This document shows, piece after piece, positions 6,094 to 12,985 of a stretch of 12,985 nucleotides of DNA (position 1 is the first letter of the stretch; every line of letters begins with the position of its first letter). The position numbers and the translations under genes are program-made. The notes beneath the pieces are model-generated. The model was not told where the DNA came from and ran no database searches. It saw only the letters and a program-made list of their open reading frames with translations. Origin of the DNA: Clostridia bacterium (GTDB lineage: Bacteria > Bacillota > Clostridia > Oscillospirales > Acutalibacteraceae); the NCBI GenBank assembly GCA_900766895.1, contig CAAFXF010000087.1, positions 1 to 12,985 of the forward strand, read 5' to 3'.

Positions 6094-8760
6094 TTATTTC
6101 TTTGTTGTCTTTTTTGTCTTTGCGTTGCTCTTTGCTTCCTTTTTTGCAGGAGCTTCCTTCTTTGGAGCTTCCTTCTTTGGAGCCGGCTTCTTTGCGGGAG
6201 CCTTCTTTTCCTCCTTTGCAGGAGCAGGCTTCTCTGTCTTTACTGTATTCTTAGCAGGAGCCTTTTCCTCCTTTTTTGCCGGTGCTTTCTTTTCGGCAAC
6301 AGGCTTTTTAGGAGCCATAGGAGCAGATTTCTTTGCAGATTTTGGAGTTTCCTTTGCAAACTGAACAGGCTTTGTGTTCCAAATATAATCTGCGTAATCT
6401 CTGATAGATCTGTCGGCAGAGAACACACCTGCACCTGAAATGTTCATTAATGACATCCTTACAAACTTTTCTCTGTCTGCATAAGCCTTTGAAATTTCCT
6501 GCTGTGCGCGTTGATAATCGGTGAAATCTGCAAGAGCCATATACGGATCGGAATTAACAAGAGAATAGTATACCTCGTCAAATCTCTTGCCGTTTACACC
6601 GTTTTGCAAAAATGCCATAGCCTTTGCAAGATTTTCGTTATTATTAATATAGCTCTGCGGGAAGTATCCTGCACGCTTAAGCTGTTCAACCTCAGGTGTT
6701 TTCATACCGAAGATGTAAATGTTATCGTCGCCTACTGCGTCATGAATTTCTACATTTGCACCGTCAAGTGTACCGAGGGTAACAGCACCGTTAAGCATAA
6801 GCTTCATATTACCTGTACCCGAAGCCTCTGTACCTGCAAGTGAGATTTGCTCGCTGATATCGGCAGCAGGCATAAGAACCTCTGCAAGAGATACATTGTA
6901 ATCCTCAAGGAATACCACCTTAAGCTTTCCGTTAACATCAGGGTCGTTGTTAATTACACCTGACAAAGCATCAATAAGCTCAATGAGCTTTTTAGCCATA
7001 AAGTAGCCCGGTGCCGCCTTTGATGCAAAGATATATGTCTTTGGATAGTAATCGGCATTTGGATTTTCCTTAAGCATAAGGTATTCGGAAATAATGTTAA
7101 GGATATTGAGCTGTTGCCTTTTATACTCATGAAGTCGTTTAACCTGAACATCAAAGATTGAATCAGGATTAATATCAACACCGTTACGCTTTTTGATAAT
7201 CTTTGCAAAGCGTACCTTGTTTGCATATTTAATTTCATCAAGCCTTGCAAGTACCTTCTTGTCATCCTTAAAGGCACGAAGCTTTTCAAGCTCATCACTC
7301 TTTGTAATGAAGCCGTCACCAATCAACGAGGTAATATAATCCGTAAGCTCCGGATTAGCCTGACAAATCCAACGACGGAAAGCAATACCGTTTGTTACGT
7401 TGCAGAATTTATCCGGTGTAAGATTATAAAAATCATTAAACACTGTGTCCTTAAGAATTTCGGAATGAAGTGCAGACACACCGTTAACGCTGTGTGAGCC
7501 GATTACGCAAAGGTTTGCCATACGAATAATGCCCTGTGATACGACAGCCATACGCTCAACCCTTTCGGCATCATGGGTAACAGACCAAACATATGCACGG
7601 AAGCGGTTGTCAATTTCCTTTGTGATTTGGTAAATACGAGGAAGCATACGGGAATAAAGCTCCTCGCTCCAGCACTCAAGCGCCTCCTTCATAACTGTAT
7701 GGTTGGTGTATGCAACCGTACGGGTAACGATAGACCAAGCCTCATCCCAGCCGTAGCCGCACTCATCAAGCATAATTCTCATAAGCTCAGGAATTGCCAT
7801 TGTCGGATGAGTGTCGTTAATATGAATTGCCACCTTATCGGGAAGATTGTCAAGTGTGCCGTACTTTGTTAAGTGACGCTGAATAATGTCCTGAATTGAA
7901 GCGGAAACAAGGAAATACTGCTGACGAAGTCTGAGTGACTTGCCCTCCGGTGAGTTATCTGCAGGGTACAAAATCTTTGTAATAGCCTCTGCCATAGCAG
8001 ATTGCTCCATAGCCTTCATATATGAGCCCTCGTTAAAGAGAGTCATATCAAGCTCCGGCTTCTTGGAAGCCCAAAGACGAAGACGGGAAACACCCTCGCC
8101 CTTGCCCGAAACATACATATCATACGGGATAGCCTCAACAACATTTGCATCCTTGTGCATAACGTGGTGGAAATCTCCGTCCCAGCTATCCTCAATATAG
8201 CCCTCAAACATTACCTTGCAGGCACGCTCCTCACGAGGAACAAGCCATACCTCGCCGCCCGGAAGCCAGAAATCAGGAAGCTCTGTCTGCCAGCCGTCGA
8301 TAAGCTTTTGCTTAAAGATACCTGCCTCGTAGCGAAGAGAGTAGCCCATAGACTGAATTCCATTTGTTGCCAAGCCGTCAAGATAGCAGGCAGCAAGACG
8401 GCCCAAACCACCGTTACCGAGACCTGCATCAGGCTCAAGCTCATAAAGGTTATCAAGCTTTACACCCATTGATGCAAGTGCATCATTAAAGGTCTGTGTT
8501 AAGCCAAGGTTGTAAAGGTTGTTTTTGAGTGACCTACCCATAAGAAATTCCATACACAGATAGTAAACCTGCTTTGAGTCCTGTCCCTTTGCAGTTTTTC
8601 TGAAATCGCTGTTTTTCTTTGAAAGCTCATCACGAACAATCAATGCTACTGCCTTATAAAACTGCTCGTCGGTAGCAACATCGGGTGAAACACCGAAAAA
8701 GTGAGAAAGCTTATCGGTAATAAGCTTTTTTGCTTGTGTTGTAGAAATACTTGTTTTCAT
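6094..8760 (-). CDS. glgP: Glycogen/maltodextrin phosphorylase with an extra basic tail
   Basis: An 888-residue GT35 phosphorylase that releases glucose-1-phosphate from non-reducing ends of glycogen or maltodextrin using pyridoxal phosphate. Visible landmarks: YLCMEFLMGRSL (67-78), EPDAGLGNGGLGRLAACYLD (109-128), HINDTHP (313-319), YTNHT (351-355), VQVKRLHEYKRQ (538-549), and the cofactor site EASGTGNMK with the PLP lysine K653. The catalytic body ends near residue 800 (DYIWNTKPV), matching the usual length of about 800. The remaining 88 residues are Lys/Ala/Pro-rich, which is not part of the family. ATG 8760 has GGAGG 7 bases upstream. It is first in an operon with the GH13 enzyme, behind its own promoter. 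glgP is used for the bacterial glycogen phosphorylase; malP would be an equally possible name. Confidence 0.97.
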   Translation of the reverse strand: MKTSISTTQAKKLITDKLSHFFGVSPDVATDEQFYKAVALIVRDELSKKNSDFRKTAKGQDSKQVYYLCMEFLMGRSLKNNLYNLGLTQTFNDALASMGVKLDNLYELEPDAGLGNGGLGRLAACYLDGLATNGIQSMGYSLRYEAGIFKQKLIDGWQTELPDFWLPGGEVWLVPREERACKVMFEGYIEDSWDGDFHHVMHKDANVVEAIPYDMYVSGKGEGVSRLRLWASKKPELDMTLFNEGSYMKAMEQSAMAEAITKILYPADNSPEGKSLRLRQQYFLVSASIQDIIQRHLTKYGTLDNLPDKVAIHINDTHPTMAIPELMRIMLDECGYGWDEAWSIVTRTVAYTNHTVMKEALECWSEELYSRMLPRIYQITKEIDNRFRAYVWSVTHDAERVERMAVVSQGIIRMANLCVIGSHSVNGVSALHSEILKDTVFNDFYNLTPDKFCNVTNGIAFRRWICQANPELTDYITSLIGDGFITKSDELEKLRAFKDDKKVLARLDEIKYANKVRFAKIIKKRNGVDINPDSIFDVQVKRLHEYKRQQLNILNIISEYLMLKENPNADYYPKTYIFASKAAPGYFMAKKLIELIDALSGVINNDPDVNGKLKVVFLEDYNVSLAEVLMPAADISEQISLAGTEASGTGNMKLMLNGAVTLGTLDGANVEIHDAVGDDNIYIFGMKTPEVEQLKRAGYFPQSYINNNENLAKAMAFLQNGVNGKRFDEVYYSLVNSDPYMALADFTDYQRAQQEISKAYADREKFVRMSLMNISGAGVFSADRSIRDYADYIWNTKPVQFAKETPKSAKKSAPMAPKKPVAEKKAPAKKEEKAPAKNTVKTEKPAPAKEEKKAPAKKPAPKKEAPKKEAPAKKEAKSNAKTKKTTKK
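6097..6360 (-). other. Histone-H1-like Lys/Ala/Pro tail of the phosphorylase
   Basis: Residues 801-888 of the phosphorylase contain about 31 Lys, 19 Ala, 13 Pro and 10 Glu, with no Arg, Asp or aromatic residues after F801, giving a net charge near +21. Repeating units such as KKAPAKK and PKKEA recur. It is expected to be disordered. The pattern resembles the C-terminal tails of bacterial histone-H1-like proteins, but that is a resemblance of composition only. Confidence 0.85.
6151..6180. repeat. Exact 15-bp tandem duplication inside the phosphorylase tail
   Basis: AGCTTCCTTCTTTGG occurs twice back to back (6151-6165 and 6166-6180). The repeat is a multiple of three and encodes consecutive PKKEA units near residues 861-870 on the minus strand. 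Confidence 0.95.
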
Positions 8761-8815
8761 ACAATTCCTCCAAAAAGATATTATAAAAAGTAAATATATT
8801 TTCCAAATTTTGTTT

Positions 8816-8844
8816 ATTATACACTAAAAGTACCATATATGCAA
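8816..8844 (-). promoter_or_regulatory. Promoter of the glgP-GH13 operon
   Basis: On the minus strand TTGCAT (8839-8844) and a perfect TATAAT (8816-8821) are 17 bases apart. This predicts transcription from about 8809 with a leader of about 48 bases before ATG 8760. The stretch 8761-8924 holds no gene; besides this promoter it contains only the upstream terminator. Confidence 0.78.
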
Positions 8845-8886
8845 GTAGTAAAGAAAAATATATACAAAATATACAAAACAACAAAT

Positions 8887-8910
8887 GACCTCTTGTTAAA
8901 TTAAGAGGTC
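8887..8910 (-). terminator. Intrinsic terminator after the flippase gene
   Basis: GACCTCTT (8887-8894) and AAGAGGTC (8903-8910) form an 8-bp stem with an 8-base AT-rich loop. On the minus strand it is followed by a T-rich stretch (ATTTGTTGTTTTG). It begins 14 bases after the flippase stop codon. Confidence 0.75.
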
Positions 8911-8924
8911 GTTAACAGTTTTCC

Positions 8925-10349
8925 TTATTTTATTTTACGCAAAAGCTTGCCGAAAAGCTTTATTGAAAGTTCCTTAATCGGCTTGATATTTACAAAAAGC
9001 ATAGCACCGAAAAGCACAGCCTCTGCCAAATACATATAAACGCCTGATTTAAGCCATAGCATAACTACGCACTGAGCCGCCAAAATTGCAACCTCAACGG
9101 CTATCAAGGGAGCATTGAATTTAATTTTAATATACTTTCTTGTATTTGCACCGCGGAACACAAACACCACCGCAAACGCCGCAATGGTAGCTATTGCCGC
9201 GCCTAATGCTCCTATAAATGGGATAAGCACAAGGTTAAGCACAATATTTGTCAGTGCACCCGAAAGCGCGGTTACCATAGCCATAACCGACTTTTTTTCT
9301 GCCATATAAACAGATGCAAGAAAGTTTACAAGACAGGAAAGTGTTGTGGCAATAATCAAAACCGGAACATATCGCCACGACTCATAATAGCTGTCGGCAA
9401 CCAAAATTTTTGTAATAAGCTGACAGGCAAGAATAAGAGCCGAGGAAACTGCAAAAATTCCGCCCGAATAAATACGGAATATTTTTGTGAAGAATTCTGC
9501 CTTATCGTCGCTGTCATATTCATCAACAGCCGAAAGCTGCCAAGCATCAATAAAAATTGACGAGAACATAATGACAAAGTTCGGTATCTTTGATGCGGCG
9601 GTATAAAGACCGTTTTCGGCAGAGCCGACAAAGCCGGTAACCATATATCTGTCCGACACATTTATTATCCACCACAGTATAATTGTAGGCATAAGCGGAA
9701 CGGAATACTTAAGCATATCGTGCTTAATTTTCCTGTCCACCTTATGAAAATGCAGGTTGTTCCAAAGTCTTGTTACAACAAAAAGGAACAAAACAGAGAA
9801 AAGGTCAGAGGCGATAATTGCAAGCACATAGCCGTTAACACCCATATTTAACGGGCCGAGGAAAAGCAAATTAAACAGCAGGGTCGTTGCTGTTGCAACG
9901 ATACCGTCAATGGCAAAAATGCGAACCTGACCGCAACCGCGAACAAACTGCTGACAAAGCTGGCGCATACCCGAAACGAGCACAAACAAATAGATAAGAG
10001 GTGCATACTGACCGAGCGGCATATCGTTAATATTAATCAGTGTTACGGGATAGTAAAAAATCAAGAACACCAAAAAGCCCTTAAGCGTTGTGCGAACACC
10101 TACGGTAAAGACATCACTCTTGTCTGCCTGCTTATCAAGTGCAAAGCGCAAGGCAGCACTGTTTATTTGTAAAAACACAATAGGAATAAGCACATTCGCT
10201 GTTTGCTGAATCAAATCCGCCGTTGAATAATCCGATGTTACAAGCTTACTTGTAACAAACGGCATAAGCAGAAACGACAAAATCTTTGACGAAAATGTGC
10301 CTATTGCAAATATTATTGTATTGGTTGCTAATTTTTTATATTTGTCCAA
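8925..10349 (-). CDS. Wzx-like polysaccharide/lipid-linked oligosaccharide flippase
   Basis: A 474-residue membrane protein of the MOP exporter superfamily, polysaccharide-synthesis (Wzx) branch, with about 12-14 hydrophobic segments. The N-terminus KLATNTIIFAIGTFSSKILS (6-25), the central SDRYMVTGFVGSAENGLYTA (232-251) and the ALTNIVLNLVLIPFIGALGA stretch (366-385) are hallmarks of the family. Such proteins flip lipid-linked sugar intermediates across the cytoplasmic membrane; the sugar here is unknown, and no glycosyltransferase genes lie nearby. Translation starts at TTG 10347-10349 with AGAGGT 8 bases upstream; no ATG fits as well. It follows the DUF5050 gene by 36 bases and a terminator comes after it, so it is the last gene of the proA operon. 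Confidence 0.9.
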   Translation of the reverse strand: MDKYKKLATNTIIFAIGTFSSKILSFLLMPFVTSKLVTSDYSTADLIQQTANVLIPIVFLQINSAALRFALDKQADKSDVFTVGVRTTLKGFLVFLIFYYPVTLININDMPLGQYAPLIYLFVLVSGMRQLCQQFVRGCGQVRIFAIDGIVATATTLLFNLLFLGPLNMGVNGYVLAIIASDLFSVLFLFVVTRLWNNLHFHKVDRKIKHDMLKYSVPLMPTIILWWIINVSDRYMVTGFVGSAENGLYTAASKIPNFVIMFSSIFIDAWQLSAVDEYDSDDKAEFFTKIFRIYSGGIFAVSSALILACQLITKILVADSYYESWRYVPVLIIATTLSCLVNFLASVYMAEKKSVMAMVTALSGALTNIVLNLVLIPFIGALGAAIATIAAFAVVFVFRGANTRKYIKIKFNAPLIAVEVAILAAQCVVMLWLKSGVYMYLAEAVLFGAMLFVNIKPIKELSIKLFGKLLRKIK

Positions 10350-10385
10350 AAGTAATTACCTCTTTGATACAGTTACACAATTACA

Positions 10386-11654
10386 TTAATAGCTCCATTT
10401 TCCTCCGCCGAAGGTCATAACATTTGAGGAGCCTGTCAAATTTGATGATGCACGGTACACCTTGTCACCGTTTTGACGCTGACCGATGATAAAATCATAC
10501 TCTCCGCCGTGCTGAATAAACACCTTATCGGATGCGGTAATATTTCCGGAATACAGCATCATTTTCTTTTCATCGGTATTCATATTTATTTCATACATCT
10601 TAAGCTTATCTTCGTCAAGGTCGGCATAAAACACCCTGTTTTGATCAACAATTACGGGAGCACAAATGCCGACATCCTGCACAAGCGTAATAACCTTTTG
10701 CGAGCCGTACTTTTGACGGATAAGATTGTACCTGCCGTCTGCCTGCTTTTCAAAATAATACATAAAGCCGTTTTCCATAGACATTGAAGAAATACTGTCG
10801 TTTACAGTATCAAGCCTAAACTTTTCTGCATCACCGCCTGACAAAAGCACACAATAGTATGATGTGTTGCCAAGCGGGTCGGTGTCGGTGAAAAACACCC
10901 TATCCTTTGATATACCGATAAAGCCAAGAGTATTTCCGTAGGCGGAATAAAGAACATTCCTTGAAAAATCCTGTGTGTTTACGGTAACAATACTATTATC
11001 GGTTGAAATGCAGTATGCTGTTGTATCATAGATATAGGCAAGTGAAATGCCGTCGGCAACCTTTGCAAGATTCTTTCCCGACTTGGTAACCTTATAAAGA
11101 GCGTTATCGCTTTCATTTACAAAATAGAAATAATCCCCTCTGATGTTGAAAGACGAAAGGACATCATCTGATTTGTAAACACACGAAAAGCTTTCGTTAT
11201 TAGGCTCAAATTTGTAAATACCCTTGCCATCGACAATATGATAGATTATGCCGTTATCTCTGTCAACCTTACCGCCATTAAGTATATTGCCCACAAACGA
11301 GCCCTTTTTACCTGCCTCAAGCTCAAAATCCGAATGGTCAAGATATGCCGAGTCAGAAAGGGTTACAGGCTCGGTTGTTGTTTGGGCGGGAGATGTTGTT
11401 GTGGTTGTTCTGCCGATAATTTTTTCGTCAACCATTTGTGCAACAGGCTTGTCCGGAAGAAGCTCGCTGAAATAGAAATCCGTGAAAACATACTTAACAC
11501 AAAGCAGAGCCGTTGCAAGTGCAAGTACAAGCACTGCAAGTAAAACAAGAATAATTTTTGCAAAGCCACCCTGCTTTTTCTTTTTTCTTTTTTTCTTTTT
11601 ACGTCTGCTGTCAACCTGCGGTTGAATATAGCTGTATTCGTTATTCTTTTTCAT
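10386..11654 (-). CDS. Membrane-anchored DUF5050-type extracytoplasmic beta-propeller protein
   Basis: A 422-residue protein with a cytoplasmic N-terminus carrying the basic tract RRKKKKRKKKK (17-27), one membrane helix (about 31-54), a Thr-rich spacer (83-95), and an extracytoplasmic domain (about 110-422) made of repeated beta-blades such as GIYKFE, DYFYFVNESDNALYKV, DRVFFTDTDP and NRVFYADLDEDKLKMYEI. These YFYFVN/LYKV-like repeats match DUF5050 six-bladed propellers related to the LDL-receptor YWTD type; no enzyme motif is seen. Its ATG overlaps the proA stop as TAATG and there is no good independent ribosome binding site, so translation is probably coupled to proA. The flippase follows 36 bases later. 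The role is unknown; surface binding or sensing is inferred from topology. Confidence 0.82.
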   Translation of the reverse strand: MKKNNEYSYIQPQVDSRRKKKKRKKKKQGGFAKIILVLLAVLVLALATALLCVKYVFTDFYFSELLPDKPVAQMVDEKIIGRTTTTTSPAQTTTEPVTLSDSAYLDHSDFELEAGKKGSFVGNILNGGKVDRDNGIIYHIVDGKGIYKFEPNNESFSCVYKSDDVLSSFNIRGDYFYFVNESDNALYKVTKSGKNLAKVADGISLAYIYDTTAYCISTDNSIVTVNTQDFSRNVLYSAYGNTLGFIGISKDRVFFTDTDPLGNTSYYCVLLSGGDAEKFRLDTVNDSISSMSMENGFMYYFEKQADGRYNLIRQKYGSQKVITLVQDVGICAPVIVDQNRVFYADLDEDKLKMYEINMNTDEKKMMLYSGNITASDKVFIQHGGEYDFIIGQRQNGDKVYRASSNLTGSSNVMTFGGGKWSY

Positions 11655-12895
11655 TATCTAACTTGCCCATTTCCAAAAATCAAATACTTTGTAGATGTTA
11701 ATTGTTCAAGGCCCATAGGACCTCTTGCATGAAGCTTTTGGGTTGATATTCCTATTTCAGCACCCAACCCGAATTCTGCACCGTCGGTAAATCTTGTTGA
11801 TGCGTTAACATACACGGATGAGGAATCAATGCACTTGAGGAACTTTTGAGCATTGGCTTCGTTTTGAGTAATGATAGCCTCGCTGTGACCTGTTGAATGA
11901 GAATTGATATGCTCAATTGCTTCATCAAGAGTATCAACGGTTTTTACGCTGATAATATAGTCAAGATATTCGGTATAATAATCCTCATCACTTGCGGGGA
12001 TTACAAGACTGCAGGCAGCCACTGCACGCTCATCGCCCCTGATTTGAACATCCTTTTTCTTCAGTTCATTTGCAATTACAGGCAAGGCTTCATTGATTAT
12101 TGCACTGTTAATCACAAGGCTTTCGCAGGCATTACAAACTGATATTCTTTGAGTTTTTGCATTAAAGATTATCCTTGCCGCCATATCAATATCTGCACCT
12201 TCATCAACATAAATATGACAATTTCCCGAGCCTGTTTCAATAACAGGTACGGTTGAATTCTCTACAACAGCCTTGATAAGTCCCTTTCCTCCGCGAGGGA
12301 TAAGACAATCAAGGTATTCGTTCATATGCATCATATCAGCCGACGACTGCCTTGTGGTATCGGATACGAGCTGAATGGCGTCCTTAACAAAGCCCACCTC
12401 GTCAAGAGCCGAACGCATAATGTCAGCAAGTGCCGTATTTGAATTAATAGCCTCCTTGCCTCCGCGAAGAATAACCGAGTTTCCGCTTTTAAGGCATAGT
12501 GCGGCGGCATCAACCGTAACATTGGGGCGTGCCTCAAAAATAATGCCGATAACACCGATAGGCACTGTAATCTTCTTTATTAACAGTCCGTTATCCTTTT
12601 TGTATTCGGAAAGAATTTTTCCGCAAGGGTCGGCAAGACCTGCAACCTGACGAACACCGTCTGCCATAGCCTTTATTCTTTCTTCGTTAAGCATAAGCCT
12701 GTCAAGCAAGCCGTCCGACAAGCCGTTATTTTTTCCCTGCTCCAAATCAATCGCATTTGCTTCAATAATTCTGTCTGAATTCTTTTCAAGCTTATTTGCA
12801 ATAGCGTTAAGAGCCTTGTTTTTTTGCTCACTGTCAACCTGCGACATAAACGCAAGGGTTGCCCTTGCTCTTTTGCCCTGTTCTAATACTGTCAT
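11654..12895 (-). CDS. proA: Gamma-glutamyl phosphate reductase (glutamate-5-semialdehyde dehydrogenase)
   Basis: A 413-residue full-length ProA, which reduces gamma-glutamyl phosphate with NADPH to glutamate-5-semialdehyde in proline biosynthesis. Landmarks: VPIGVIGIIFEARPNVTVDA (111-130), LKSGNSVILRGGKEA (135-149), ETGSGNCHIYVDEGAD (220-235), the active-site region KTQRISVCNACESL with the probable catalytic cysteine C254, and the C-terminal FTDGAEFGLGAEIGISTQKL (369-388) and HARGPMGLEQLTSTKYL. ATG 12893-12895 has GGTGA about 6 bases upstream. The in-frame stop at 12956-12958 leaves 60 bases before it with no start codon. Its stop codon overlaps the start of the DUF5050 gene. ProB is not visible unless it is the gene cut at the right edge. 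Confidence 0.97.
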   Translation of the reverse strand: MTVLEQGKRARATLAFMSQVDSEQKNKALNAIANKLEKNSDRIIEANAIDLEQGKNNGLSDGLLDRLMLNEERIKAMADGVRQVAGLADPCGKILSEYKKDNGLLIKKITVPIGVIGIIFEARPNVTVDAAALCLKSGNSVILRGGKEAINSNTALADIMRSALDEVGFVKDAIQLVSDTTRQSSADMMHMNEYLDCLIPRGGKGLIKAVVENSTVPVIETGSGNCHIYVDEGADIDMAARIIFNAKTQRISVCNACESLVINSAIINEALPVIANELKKKDVQIRGDERAVAACSLVIPASDEDYYTEYLDYIISVKTVDTLDEAIEHINSHSTGHSEAIITQNEANAQKFLKCIDSSSVYVNASTRFTDGAEFGLGAEIGISTQKLHARGPMGLEQLTSTKYLIFGNGQVR

Positions 12896-12928
12896 AAAAT
12901 CACCATAGGGTAACGGTAATAATCCGAA

Positions 12929-12944
12929 CCACGGTTTATCGTGG
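12929..12944. other. Short hairpin upstream of proA
   Basis: CCACG (12929-12933) and CGTGG (12940-12944) form a 5-bp stem with a 6-base loop in the 60-base gap before proA. It lacks a U-tract and is probably not a terminator; significance uncertain. Confidence 0.3.
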
Positions 12945-12955
12945 CAGATTTGCCC

Positions 12956-12985
12956 TTACTCCTCGTTAAAATACTCGGCATACGG
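12956..12985 (-). CDS. C-terminal end of an upstream gene, cut by the right edge
   Basis: Nine codons reading PYAEYFNEE and a TAA stop (12956-12958) run in from the right edge on the minus strand, in the same frame as proA and 60 bases ahead of its start. The fragment is too short to identify. By neighbourhood it could be proB (glutamate 5-kinase), the usual partner of proA, but nothing in the residues proves this or that the frame is coding. Confidence 0.4.
   Translation of the reverse strand, partial: PYAEYFNEE

Noticed and set aside
6005..6364. Plus-strand frame of about 119 residues rich in Phe, Gly and Ala repeats (FFGASFFGA type), looking like a hydrophobic repeat protein.
   Set aside because: It is the antisense reading of the Lys/Ala/Pro tail of the phosphorylase and the start of the GH13 gene; it has no independent support as a gene.
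8780..8785. Second minus-strand TATAAT close to the glgP start.
   Set aside because: Transcription would start almost at the ribosome binding site, and the -35 candidate (TTGGAA) is only 15 bases away; the promoter at 8816-8844 fits better.
12896..12955. Possible N-terminal extension of ProA through the open in-frame stretch.
   Set aside because: There is no start codon in that stretch, and ProA beginning at 12895 already has the family's normal length and N-terminus.
1..12985. CRISPR arrays, tRNA or rRNA genes, insertion sequences, phage or toxin-antitoxin genes.
   Set aside because: No regularly spaced repeats, cloverleaf-like gene, transposase or integrase motif, or known toxin pair was recognised; the YozG-like regulator pairs with a membrane protein, not a toxin.

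Overview
The window looks like a chromosomal segment of a low-GC anaerobic Firmicute, most likely a gut Clostridia of the Ruminococcus/Oscillospiraceae type. This is inferred from the AT-rich composition, strong GGAGG-type ribosome binding sites, use of TTG and GTG starts, tightly packed same-strand operons, and clostridial families such as DUF5050, DUF4173 and DUF2975 with a YozG-like regulator. No RNA genes, insertion sequences, CRISPR arrays or phage genes were seen.

Layout from left to right. At 1-562 (minus) lie two small, helical, uncharacterised proteins; the second runs off the left edge. At 562-1675 (plus) a clear promoter drives a YfcE-type metallophosphoesterase and a TetR-family regulator. 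A perfect 17-bp hairpin at 1688-1726 ends this operon and also serves the convergent operon on the other strand. At 1725-4123 (minus) a promoter drives a three-gene membrane module: DUF2975 protein, YozG-like Cro/CI regulator, and a large DUF4173/DUF4153-like membrane protein. At 4159-8844 (minus) is a glycogen or alpha-glucan breakdown operon: glycogen phosphorylase with its own promoter, then an intracellular GH13 neopullulanase/cyclomaltodextrinase-like enzyme, closed by a terminator. At 8887-12895 (minus) is proA, translationally coupled to a membrane-anchored DUF5050 protein, followed by a Wzx-like flippase and a terminator. At the right edge the last nine codons and stop of another minus-strand gene are visible.

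How the genes fit together. The phosphorylase and the GH13 enzyme can jointly dismantle stored glycogen or imported maltodextrins in the cytoplasm. The DUF2975-regulator-DUF4173 set looks like a self-contained regulated membrane module of unknown purpose. The proA-DUF5050-flippase run mixes proline synthesis with envelope functions, and its logic is unclear.

The most unusual thing seen is an 88-residue Lys/Ala/Pro-rich, histone-H1-like tail on the glycogen phosphorylase, part of which is encoded by an exact 15-bp tandem repeat. No complete new defence or mobile system was found. The best candidates for undescribed biology are this tail, the proA-DUF5050-flippase operon, the DUF2975/DUF4173 module, and the small helical pair at the left edge.
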